From the NCBI GenBank assembly GCA_002483145.1, contig DLHJ01000003.1, forward strand, positions 310,001 through 374,000: a stretch of DNA of 64,000 nucleotides, read 5' to 3'. Position 1 is the stretch's first letter. Every line of letters starts with the position of its first letter. The translations under genes were made by a program, and so were the position numbers. The notes under the pieces are model-generated. The model had not been told where the DNA came from and made no database searches. It saw nothing but the letters and a program-made list of their open reading frames with translations. Source of the DNA: Cellvibrio sp. UBA7671. Lineage in GTDB: Bacteria > Pseudomonadota > Gammaproteobacteria > Pseudomonadales > Cellvibrionaceae. Below, piece by piece: positions 1 to 7,987 of this stretch.

Positions 1-382
1 GATTGTGGTGATTGAAATTACCGACATTCTCGGCGAATTGGATCGCGCGGATTTTGTCGTATGGGATGCACGAAGTCCGGCAGAATTTACCGGCGAACGC
101 ATTACGGCGCAAAAGAATGGCCACATTCCCGGTGCGATTAATTGCGAGTGGACAAATTTAATGGATCGCAATAATGCCTTGCGTATCCGCACTGATGCAC
201 GCGAGTATTTGGCATCGCTGGGTTTAACCGCCGACAAAAGAATTGTCACCCACTGCCAAAGCCACCATCGCTCGGGCTTTACTTATTTAGTGGGCAAAGC
301 AGTGGGATTAAATATTCGCGGTTACCACGGCTCCTGGGCTGAGTGGGGCAACCACCCGACCACGCCGGTATCGCAAGCGTAA
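1..382 (+). CDS. Rhodanese-like sulfurtransferase, C-terminal part (5' truncated)
   Basis: The reading frame is open at the left edge, so this is the 3' part of a gene; GTG codons at 5 and 8 are internal candidates only. The visible 125 residues form one rhodanese domain. The active-site loop is CQSHHRSG with the catalytic Cys near residue 84, and the domain ends in a GSWAEWGNHP motif typical of the C-terminal catalytic domain of two-domain thiosulfate or mercaptopyruvate sulfurtransferases. Such enzymes move sulfane sulfur from thiosulfate or 3-mercaptopyruvate to an acceptor through a Cys persulfide. It is probably a two-domain enzyme of about 280 residues, but the missing start prevents certainty. 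A hairpin with a T-run follows at 411-437. Confidence 0.85.
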   Translation, partial: IVVIEITDILGELDRADFVVWDARSPAEFTGERITAQKNGHIPGAINCEWTNLMDRNNALRIRTDAREYLASLGLTADKRIVTHCQSHHRSGFTYLVGKAVGLNIRGYHGSWAEWGNHPTTPVSQA

Positions 383-410
383 CGCAAAAAAAATTGCTTT
401 TTGATGTGCA

Positions 411-440
411 AAAAAGCCGCTGATAATAGCGGCTTTTTTT
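411..440 (+). terminator. Rho-independent terminator after the rhodanese gene
   Basis: An 11-bp stem (aaaaagccgct pairing with agcggcttttt) around a 6-nt loop is followed by a T-run. It lies 29 bases past the rhodanese stop codon and could also serve the convergent aminopeptidase gene. Confidence 0.8.
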
Positions 441-445
441 ATGCA

Positions 446-467
446 TTCCCCAGCTGGAGCTTGGGAA
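446..467. repeat. Short palindromic intergenic repeat
   Basis: TTCCC-C-AGCT-GG-AGCT-T-GGGAA is an almost perfect palindrome between two convergent genes. It resembles the small TTCCCA..TGGGAA palindromes scattered between genes in many gammaproteobacteria. I cannot count copies from this window. Confidence 0.5.
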
Positions 468-498
468 CGAGAAAATTAATCTAATTACAATAAATGCG

Positions 499-3174
499 TT
501 ACAACAATTTTTTCATCTCCACGCAACGCTCATCCTCCTGCACTTCCACACGCAGCATACGATAGGTCAGCGGATGTAATTGCAGTGACTGGTCGCGCGT
601 TTGTGTTAGCAGAGCAACCGATGCATCGCTACAACCGCGTAAAAAGATTCCACGGAAAAAACCTGCCATAAAACGCTCATAGCGATTTTTACTCATCTCA
701 GGCAAGGCCGCTAATAATTTAGGCACATAAACACTGCGCAGTTGCGCCTGTGAAAATGGCAAATAATTGGCCATCACCAACCGCATAGTGGCCAGTTTAT
801 ATTCTTGCTCAGGAGCGATAATGTTGTTCAACCATCGTTCTTTAATACCTGCCTGCGGGCGCACCGCTTCACTCGCCAGTGCCATTTGTACCCCCATGTC
901 CGAACCGTCTTTTTTCTGTTCAGCAGCAGTCAGCGCGAGATAATCCTGGTATTCGTATTGATTCAAGCGTACCAACAGTGCCCAACGACGGTCTTGATCC
1001 AATACCAAACCGGGGAGTTTTTTATGTTTATCACCGATTAATTGCACGCGCATCCAAGCCAAAGCGTCGTTACTGGATGCAGAATACACATAGCTATCGA
1101 ACCACAACTTTTGCACATCGGAACCTGCAGCTGCGGCATTCATATTGGCGAAAACAAATTGCTCCAATTGCTGCTGTGCGCTGGCTAGATTTTTTTCTGG
1201 TGTATTCATTAACTGCAGGTAATCGCGCACTAATTTTAATTTGGCGGTGATTGCTGCCACCACTTCCACCTGAGTTTCCTGCACACTGTGCCGCTTCGCT
1301 AGTGACAAAAAATCAATCAGTGAAATGCGCGAATCAATCACTTCATCCCACAAATTTTGCCAGAGCATAATGCGCAGGCTCGCGTCAAATAAATGAATTT
1401 TTTCACGTACCACTTGCAGGGATTTTTGATCCAGCTCCACCCGCACATAACCCCAATCATCCAGATTAGCAAAAACCAGATCCGGGCATGCGAGGCCTTT
1501 TGCTGCATCAACACTAGTCGCTGCACCACTGTAAGTGACTGGCAAGCGCTTCACTAACTGCGCCTTGCCCGCATCGATTTTGTAAAAACCCAACTGCACC
1601 CGCTGCTCGCGCAATACGGGCAAATCAACTGGTGAAGATTGTTGGAGCTTCAGCGAAGTAATAGAAGTATTGGTAGAATCGCACTGATATTGCACCTGGA
1701 TTTTATTTAATCCCGCCTGCGCTAACCAGGTGTAGCTCCAACTGGATAAATCCCTTCCCGATGCACGCGCAATCTCATTGATAAAATCATCTTGCTGCGT
1801 ATTTTGATACGCGTATTTTTTTAAATAACTGGCGACACCTTGGCGGAAATTTTCTTCACCCACCAACTGTGCCAGTTGTTTTAATACTGATGCACCCTTG
1901 CCGTAGGTGATAGCATCAAAATTGGTAAACGCCTCTGCTGTATTCAGCACAGGTAACTCAATCGGATGAGTAATAACTTGTTGGTCCATGGTGTAGGCCA
2001 ACTGCTTGTAGTTGGAATAAAAAATATCCCACACACTTGCGCCAAATTCACTCGCTTTGGCTTGCTGCAAATAGGCCATATAAGTCGCGAAACTTTCGTT
2101 CAACCACAAACCATTCCACCACTCCATAGTGACCAAATTACCAAACCACATATGCGCCATTTCGTGGGCGATCACATTGCCATGGCGCATGCGCTCCACC
2201 CGGGTTTTTACACCGCGGCTAATAAAGAATTCATTAAAAGTCACTGCGCCCAGATTTTCCATGGCACTGCTATTAAAATCCGGTACTACCAATTGGTCGT
2301 ATTTCACAAAGGGATAGGGCTGTTCAAAATATTGATTGAAAAATCCAAAACTTTGTTGCGTAAATAAAAACCATTCCTGCGGATTGACGTACTGTGCCAA
2401 TTCCTGGCGGGCAAACAAGCGCAGGGGCACGCTGCCGGAATTATCTTCCCACACGCGATAGGGGCCAGCGTGAAGCGGAAAAATGTAGGAGGGAATGCGT
2501 GCAGTTTGCGGAAACTCCCATAATTGCTGCGCGCCGTTGCGGGTAATTTTTTGCTCGCGCAAAGCCGAGATAACTTGCCAATCTGCCGGGACATTGACTA
2601 GTAATTTATAAGTCGCTTTCATATCCGGCTGATCAAAGTGCGGATACATTTTGTTGGCGTTGTAGGGCTCACAATTACTGTAAAGGTAAACCCTCCCTGT
2701 CGCTGGATCTTTAAAGCGATGCAAGCCATCACCCGCTGTCGCGTAGGGGCGCTGGTATTCAATTTCCAATGTATTTTTTCCGGCGCGAAACAGTTCCGGC
2801 ACAAATTCGATAAACCATTGCTCGTAGCGCCATTCAATAGCTTCGCCATTCAAGCGCACTGATTTAATAGTGCCGCTATTAAAATCGACAGTGACGGGGG
2901 CTTTATTGTTATCAACCAACTCAAAATGAATAATCGATTTACCACTGAAGAAGGCATTGGTTTCATCCAGCGTAAATGCCAGCTCGTAGTCGACATGAGT
3001 GATTTGTTGTGCGCGCTGCGCGGCATAAGCTTGTTCAAGCGATGCCTGGGGTGCGCGGGCAATAGGCTGCAAAGCTACTGGCGCTAATTGACGCGTTTGG
3101 TTACACGCTGCCAATAGCAGGGGGCACAATAGCAGAATTACCGCGCAAGATTTTTTGATACTAGCAGGGTTCAT
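499..3174 (-). CDS. M1 family zinc aminopeptidase, lipoprotein
   Basis: An 891-residue M1 metallopeptidase related to PepN that removes N-terminal residues from peptides. The zinc site is complete: HEMAH at residues 337-341 and the third ligand Glu in NES at 360, giving HEXXH-X18-E. The substrate-binding GAMEN motif appears as SAMEN at 303-307. The start was set at the ATG at 3174 rather than an upstream codon at 3231. From there the protein begins with a lipoprotein signal (LLLAAC, Cys 24) and is preceded by a GGAG. Classical PepN is cytosolic, so a lipid-anchored form probably works on peptides in the periplasm or at the outer membrane. It stands alone between two terminators. Confidence 0.9.
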   Translation of the reverse strand: MNPASIKKSCAVILLLCPLLLAACNQTRQLAPVALQPIARAPQASLEQAYAAQRAQQITHVDYELAFTLDETNAFFSGKSIIHFELVDNNKAPVTVDFNSGTIKSVRLNGEAIEWRYEQWFIEFVPELFRAGKNTLEIEYQRPYATAGDGLHRFKDPATGRVYLYSNCEPYNANKMYPHFDQPDMKATYKLLVNVPADWQVISALREQKITRNGAQQLWEFPQTARIPSYIFPLHAGPYRVWEDNSGSVPLRLFARQELAQYVNPQEWFLFTQQSFGFFNQYFEQPYPFVKYDQLVVPDFNSSAMENLGAVTFNEFFISRGVKTRVERMRHGNVIAHEMAHMWFGNLVTMEWWNGLWLNESFATYMAYLQQAKASEFGASVWDIFYSNYKQLAYTMDQQVITHPIELPVLNTAEAFTNFDAITYGKGASVLKQLAQLVGEENFRQGVASYLKKYAYQNTQQDDFINEIARASGRDLSSWSYTWLAQAGLNKIQVQYQCDSTNTSITSLKLQQSSPVDLPVLREQRVQLGFYKIDAGKAQLVKRLPVTYSGAATSVDAAKGLACPDLVFANLDDWGYVRVELDQKSLQVVREKIHLFDASLRIMLWQNLWDEVIDSRISLIDFLSLAKRHSVQETQVEVVAAITAKLKLVRDYLQLMNTPEKNLASAQQQLEQFVFANMNAAAAGSDVQKLWFDSYVYSASSNDALAWMRVQLIGDKHKKLPGLVLDQDRRWALLVRLNQYEYQDYLALTAAEQKKDGSDMGVQMALASEAVRPQAGIKERWLNNIIAPEQEYKLATMRLVMANYLPFSQAQLRSVYVPKLLAALPEMSKNRYERFMAGFFRGIFLRGCSDASVALLTQTRDQSLQLHPLTYRMLRVEVQEDERCVEMKKLL

Positions 3175-3271
3175 ATTATTCAAACGCTCCGTCGCTATAC
3201 AGCTGGGGGAAGGGAAAACAAAAACAAGCAATGAACCGAATGGATAATAGCGGATTTTATGGCGCCCATAA

Positions 3272-3300
3272 AAAAACCCGGAAGCCAGTTCCGGGTTTTT
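3272..3300 (-). terminator. Terminator after the PEP-CTERM gene
   Basis: A 12-bp perfect stem (aaaaacccggaa / ttccgggttttt) with a 5-nt loop and A/T tracts on both sides. It lies 41 bases beyond the stop codon of the PEP-CTERM gene on the minus strand. Confidence 0.8.
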
Positions 3301-3340
3301 AGCACTGAAGTCTCACATTTTGAGCGTTCACACAATCGTT

Positions 3341-4201
3341 TTACTGACGACTGCGCTTCACTCCCAAACCGATTAAAGCAATACCCAACAATAACAGTGC
3401 CGATGGCTCGGGAACGCTGACTGGAGGTGGAGTTAAGCCTCGCACAGCTTGTAAATTACCGGAAATGCCGGCACCCAAAAAGCGCACGCCATCCAGATTC
3501 AAACCATCACCCAATTGCATATAGGCATCAGGAGAAATGTAAGTACCTTGCATGGTGCCTGCCGCTACGTTTACGTGGCCGTTATTCAATGCGCCGTGCA
3601 TATTGAACAATACGTTTTCAGCGCTCAGGCCATCGAGAATAATCGCGGCGCCACCACCCAACATAAAACCAAAATAATCCACGTTGATAATAAACACATC
3701 GTCGGCGTCGCCCTTCAAGGTCAGACTATGGCCCGCGCTTAAATTCAAGCCGGTGATACTGAATACCGATAGATCGCCCTGCGAATGAAAAGTTTGGGTG
3801 GAGTTAATGTAGCCCGCATGTGCACCGCCAAGAGCTTTGGCAGCCATAGAGGCACTTTTCAGGTTGGTGTACAGGGAATCCCAAAATGCGGAGCCTTGCT
3901 GCGTGGCATCACCTTCAATGGAAGAACCCGGGTTTTGGTAGAGGCCGCCAAAATCCGCATCGCCATAAATCACCGCTCCGTGCGCCATATTCAACGTATT
4001 GCGCGAACCCACGTTGCCGTGGATATAGGCCTCTGAACCTAACTCCAGATTGCCGTACATGGGGATGCCGTGGTGCACATTGGTGCCGGTAGCCAGAAGG
4101 GTGTAGTTGCCTGCATTACCCAAATCCACCGGCAGTGCAAACACAGCGCTGGACGTTAATGCACACGCCATCACCGCTGTTGTAAAAAGTTGTTTAATCA
4201 C
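3341..4201 (-). CDS. PEP-CTERM sorted exported protein, choice-of-anchor-A / ice-binding-like fold
   Basis: A 286-residue secreted protein. It has a signal peptide ending near ALP (about residue 24) and a body rich in Gly, Asn and Asp with short hydrophobic beta repeats. The C-terminus is a textbook PEP-CTERM tail: VPEP, a hydrophobic stretch and KRSRQ. Such tails are cut by exosortase for surface anchoring or release; no exosortase gene lies in this window. The beta-rich middle (NVLFNM, VFIINV) resembles the choice-of-anchor-A and DUF3494 ice-binding-like families, and I cannot separate the two. The start is GTG at 4201, supported by AAAGG upstream; the ATG two bases earlier is out of frame. 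An adhesive or matrix role is inferred. Confidence 0.8.
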   Translation of the reverse strand: MIKQLFTTAVMACALTSSAVFALPVDLGNAGNYTLLATGTNVHHGIPMYGNLELGSEAYIHGNVGSRNTLNMAHGAVIYGDADFGGLYQNPGSSIEGDATQQGSAFWDSLYTNLKSASMAAKALGGAHAGYINSTQTFHSQGDLSVFSITGLNLSAGHSLTLKGDADDVFIINVDYFGFMLGGGAAIILDGLSAENVLFNMHGALNNGHVNVAAGTMQGTYISPDAYMQLGDGLNLDGVRFLGAGISGNLQAVRGLTPPPVSVPEPSALLLLGIALIGLGVKRSRQ

Positions 4202-4507
4202 ATGATTACCTTTAGTTGATTGTTAGGTCTCATGCCGTATTTATAATATTTGTATGTAAGAGATTTTGTTTTAATAAGTAGCGGCCATTACGGCGACGCT
4301 TAAATCAGCAATTTTTGCACCATTTTGGGAAGCTTTAGTAAAAACAGTGATTTAGGTCACATTCGTTGTCGCCAAAATTTGAAGCGTGTAAATAGTATCG
4401 ACACTGCCTTTGGCAAACAGATACGGGGCAATCGGACACAGGGCAGCCAATTCAGGATGGCTGCCCGGAAGAGCGCGCTAGCGGAGCGTCTTTTATTGCA
4501 GAGCCTT
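4202..4507. other. Intergenic region between the channel gene and the PEP-CTERM gene
   Basis: This 306-base gap should hold the promoter of the PEP-CTERM gene; a minus-strand TATAAA-like element lies about 50 bases before its GTG. At 4441-4466 a 9-bp perfect stem (gggcagcca / tggctgccc) with an 8-nt loop lacks a T-tract on either strand, so it is not a normal intrinsic terminator. At the right end a 15-base tandem duplication covers the channel gene stop. I see no convincing small ORF. Confidence 0.5.
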
Positions 4508-4519
4508 TTATTGCAAAGC
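4490..4519. repeat. 15-bp tandem duplication across the stop codon of the channel gene
   Basis: Two adjacent copies, cttttattgcagagc (4490-4504) and cttttattgcaaagc (4505-4519), differ at one base. The second copy holds the last codons and stop of the ion-channel gene; the first lies just past it. It looks like a small local slippage duplication. Confidence 0.7.
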
Positions 4520-5497
4520 TTTGGAAACACCGTAAACCATAACGGCGGGGTACCCCAGGGTAACGAGCCAGGTGATAACAATATCGATTTTTTGTGCGAG
4601 CGCCTCCATTCCCTTTTTCATCAGCACCACCAGCATCACACTGCTCAGCAGGCCAACGCCAACAATGACAAAGGAGGCCACCTGTATCAGGTCCGACAGG
4701 GTAAAGACATCATTGGAGGGCAGTAATAAATCCACCGTGTATTTGTTACCCACACAGGCAAACAAGGCGGTCATGATCAAGCCCACCCGACTTTCAATCA
4801 GCTCGCCGCTAAAGAAATACAAAATGCAGATAATGATGTAAGAAACAAAGAAACCTAAAAAGTAGGTCCAGAAAATCCGGTGACCGTAGCGCTCGATCGG
4901 AACCACAAACGACATGCGCGGATAGATACCCTTTGCACCGCTTTGGATTCCAAAGGTGGTGGGGTATTTGTAATCAAAGGCGCGGATTTCAATAGGTAAT
5001 ATATTCCAACCGGTTAAGGTCAATTCATCGCCCACCATACTGTTGGTAGTATCCGGCACAAATTCGATTTGTTTTGAATCCAGCTCAATACTTTCTATAT
5101 GAATCGCGACTTCTTGTTTATCGAACGGAAAGTATTTTACATCCCAGTCCTGATTAATTTCGGCGGTAAACTTGGTCATGGTATGCACGGTGCCATCACT
5201 GTTTTTGATCGAGAAATTTTCGTTCTCGATAATCGACCAGGTACGTGCATTGGTGATTTCAATTTTGTTGTAGAACTTGTAATCCTCAGGCATCAAGGCC
5301 GGGTCATAGGTTGACCAGATCCAGGCTGAGACGGTAAATTTTTTGGCTGGGATATCCAAGTCATACAAGGAGGTGATGTAAATCCCTACCGGAATTTCAA
5401 TGCGCTTATCATTCGCATAGGTAACCTCTTCCGCCCTTGTACTGAGCGCAAGAAAAAACATCACAACAAGAATAAATAATCGGCCAATTTGCTGCAT
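4508..5497 (-). CDS. Prokaryotic pentameric ligand-gated ion channel (Cys-loop receptor family)
   Basis: A 329-residue homologue of GLIC and ELIC. It has a signal peptide (about 1-22) and a beta-rich extracellular domain (about 23-203) containing YFPFDKQ at 122-128, the hallmark FPFDxQ loop. As in other bacterial members, the disulfide of eukaryotic Cys-loops is absent. Four membrane segments follow: M1 about 207-229, pore-lining M2 about 237-256, M3 about 268-293 and M4 about 304-326. An LP-x5-TLxD stretch follows M2 as in the family. It should form a ligand- or proton-gated channel in the inner membrane; ion selectivity and ligand are unknown. It starts 4 bases after the dCache/ATPase gene, so the two are almost surely cotranscribed and probably work together. 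Confidence 0.88.
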   Translation of the reverse strand: MQQIGRLFILVVMFFLALSTRAEEVTYANDKRIEIPVGIYITSLYDLDIPAKKFTVSAWIWSTYDPALMPEDYKFYNKIEITNARTWSIIENENFSIKNSDGTVHTMTKFTAEINQDWDVKYFPFDKQEVAIHIESIELDSKQIEFVPDTTNSMVGDELTLTGWNILPIEIRAFDYKYPTTFGIQSGAKGIYPRMSFVVPIERYGHRIFWTYFLGFFVSYIIICILYFFSGELIESRVGLIMTALFACVGNKYTVDLLLPSNDVFTLSDLIQVASFVIVGVGLLSSVMLVVLMKKGMEALAQKIDIVITWLVTLGYPAVMVYGVSKALQ

Positions 5498-5501
5498 GGT
5501 G

Positions 5502-7763
5502 TTATACCAGAATCATTTTTTTATTAATTTCGAGCGCCATGGCTTCCTGCTGCAGCTCATCTTTGAGTAATTTTATAAATTCAATCACTTCATTGGCAAA
5601 CCGGTTGAGGTCATCTTCTGTGGTGTAAGACACCACCAGATGGACAACCTCGTTGACAATGCCGGAGTCATCGCTGTTCCATACGCCACGCGCTTGCGAA
5701 GATGTAGCACCGCCAAATTTTTCCCCCAGAAACACCATGGTTCTATTGACGTAAATGGATGAATCAAACGGCTGGTCAATATTAATCGTGGTGGGAATAA
5801 ATATACAAATTTGATGCACGCGCTCAATGCGCTCAACAATTTCATTGATGGCTTTTGCCGCAGGTTCAGGGATGCTAAACGCTGCACTGGTAACAGGTGA
5901 CAAGTCAGCAATATAGGGAATGTCGAAATTTACTTTTACATCAAGTTCAAGATTTTCATTTACGCGATTCAAAATAGTGTAGAGCGTAGTTTGATCCTGA
6001 CGCACATGGCGCTGGATACTCTTCACCACTGCCGCCGTTTTTTCGCCCGTATTATCGGTATTGGGCACCATCACCACTATGGCTTTGGTATAACGAAATA
6101 AGGGCTCTAGATACATATCAATAAAGCGATCAATATCGCCTTTCACCGTTGCATGCATAACGATATTGGCATACTGGTTTAATATCTTGGTCATTAACAA
6201 TGAAGACTCGGCTTCTTCCGGCACTTCGCCTAGATCAAAGTCATTCCAAATATCAAAACCATTTATATGCTTGTGCACCCGCTCACTTTCATCATAGCCA
6301 AATGCTGCACTCATGTGCGAGTTGGCCGGATACTCCATATACACGGTTTTTTTGTCGATGCTGTTTTTCGCCAGGCTGCTGGCAAAATAACTCCCTATAT
6401 TGGTAGCGCCACAGCCTTCATCCAAACTTACCAAAAGAATAAATTTGGGCATATAGCGCTCAAGGGCGATGTTGAGGTCGGTCAGCTCAGTATTTTTTTG
6501 TTTAATTTCATTAATCAGGTTTCTGTTCTGCTGGAAGGTTTCACTGATTTTTGCAAACCACGGCAACCAGGCAGCAGGCACGCGCCGATTAGGTGCCTTG
6601 TCGCCTACACCTTGTTTAGAAATATGCCGGACCAAAGACGCCGCAGGGTAGATAAATTCGCGGAAAGTAATTTTTTTAATGAAATAGAGCAAAATGCCTA
6701 AGGAGGTTAACAACACCACAAACACAGTCCCGATTGACGAAAATATACGGCTTAAAAAAGACTGGTTTTTTTCAATATACAGAAGCTTCCAGGGCGCATT
6801 TTTTAGTTGGATGCAAACCATTTGGTAGCCCTGGTTAAGCTGTACTAATTGCAGATCAGCGCAGGTTGGTGCGACCGCATCGAGATTAACCCCGGCGGGT
6901 ATTGCGTCTTTAAAAACCGACGTTTCAGTCAGTGGTAGCCTGGTATGGGCGAGTAATTGCCCTCCGGCATTGATAATAGATAACTCACCCAACTCAGGAC
7001 GAAAAGCTTTGACATAATTACCCAGCTCTTCCAGGGTGAAATCAATCGCGACAGTCCCCAGAAATTCATCGCGGTTATAAACAGGCTTGGCCGCAGTTAC
7101 CATAACCCCCTTGCCCGCCTCATCCAAATACACGGAAGTCCAAAAAATAGTTTTATCCGGGTTCGCTGCAGGAATACCGAGTGTATAGAATTCTTTTTTA
7201 TAGAGTTTATCGGTGAATTTAAATTCAGCAGATGGTATCCAAGGGTAGATATTGATAAATCTATTTTTTGAGGTGTAATACACCCAGGCGGCATTGGGCA
7301 CACTTTTCAAGGTGGATTTGAAATCGCTATTCAGATTGAACGCCATTTCAATTTCGTTTTTTATCGCCGGTGATAATGCAGCCAGGTCACCTTCACCGGT
7401 CAAGTTACCTGCATCCACTACTGAATAAGGTGCTGGAATATTGTCCAGCCCATATTCGTTCGTCCCTACATCGGCAAGTCCATTAAAATAAATGCTCGCT
7501 GTGGTGCGGGGATTGAGAAAAAAATCTTCCGCATTATTTTGCATTAAGTCCAGTAGAACCGTAACACGCACGATCAGATTATCAATCGCAATCGCTTCGG
7601 TTTTGAATTGTTCAATCAACTGCGTATTTTTATTTTTTGCTTCACTGATTGCCTGGATGCTAATGAGCAAGGCTGAAACCAGTAATACTGCCAGAAAGGT
7701 GTAAAGCATGATTTTGTTGTAACGGGCCGTAAATTGACGCGCCTCGAACTTTTCCATATTCAT
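5502..7763 (-). CDS. dCache sensor membrane protein fused to a CpaE/TadZ-like ATPase domain
   Basis: A 753-residue protein with an unusual build. TM1 is at about 17-39, a large periplasmic dCache-type ligand domain spans 40-340, and TM2 is at 341-363. A predicted helical linker covers 405-436. A cytoplasmic SIMIBI ATPase-like domain (about 441-645) has a loop reading DEGCGATNIG at 448-457. This resembles the atypical GCGAT loop of CpaE/TadZ, with neither P-loop lysine present, so ATP hydrolysis is doubtful. A last domain of about 100 residues carries FGGAT and GVW; I do not recognise it with confidence. No kinase, GGDEF or methyl-accepting domain is present. The gene is first in a two-gene unit with the ion channel. 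The likely role is to sense a small periplasmic molecule and position or gate a partner; this is inference. Confidence 0.72.
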   Translation of the reverse strand: MNMEKFEARQFTARYNKIMLYTFLAVLLVSALLISIQAISEAKNKNTQLIEQFKTEAIAIDNLIVRVTVLLDLMQNNAEDFFLNPRTTASIYFNGLADVGTNEYGLDNIPAPYSVVDAGNLTGEGDLAALSPAIKNEIEMAFNLNSDFKSTLKSVPNAAWVYYTSKNRFINIYPWIPSAEFKFTDKLYKKEFYTLGIPAANPDKTIFWTSVYLDEAGKGVMVTAAKPVYNRDEFLGTVAIDFTLEELGNYVKAFRPELGELSIINAGGQLLAHTRLPLTETSVFKDAIPAGVNLDAVAPTCADLQLVQLNQGYQMVCIQLKNAPWKLLYIEKNQSFLSRIFSSIGTVFVVLLTSLGILLYFIKKITFREFIYPAASLVRHISKQGVGDKAPNRRVPAAWLPWFAKISETFQQNRNLINEIKQKNTELTDLNIALERYMPKFILLVSLDEGCGATNIGSYFASSLAKNSIDKKTVYMEYPANSHMSAAFGYDESERVHKHINGFDIWNDFDLGEVPEEAESSLLMTKILNQYANIVMHATVKGDIDRFIDMYLEPLFRYTKAIVVMVPNTDNTGEKTAAVVKSIQRHVRQDQTTLYTILNRVNENLELDVKVNFDIPYIADLSPVTSAAFSIPEPAAKAINEIVERIERVHQICIFIPTTINIDQPFDSSIYVNRTMVFLGEKFGGATSSQARGVWNSDDSGIVNEVVHLVVSYTTEDDLNRFANEVIEFIKLLKDELQQEAMALEINKKMILV

Positions 7764-7987
7764 CTAACCTATTATTGTATTGAGCTTGTATTGATATTGT
7801 ATGGGGGCTGCGTCCGCACTGCAGGCGTAATTCTTTATCTATGGGGGGCTGTTTGTGCGGTGCAATTTAGCATGAATCCTTATTACTCGCGATTACACGC
7901 GCGGAATTTTTAAAGGCAGTAATAAGGTAGCGGAGACGGCACCATATTGGTGCTAATGATGAAAATAGTTACGTAGATCCGAAAAGT

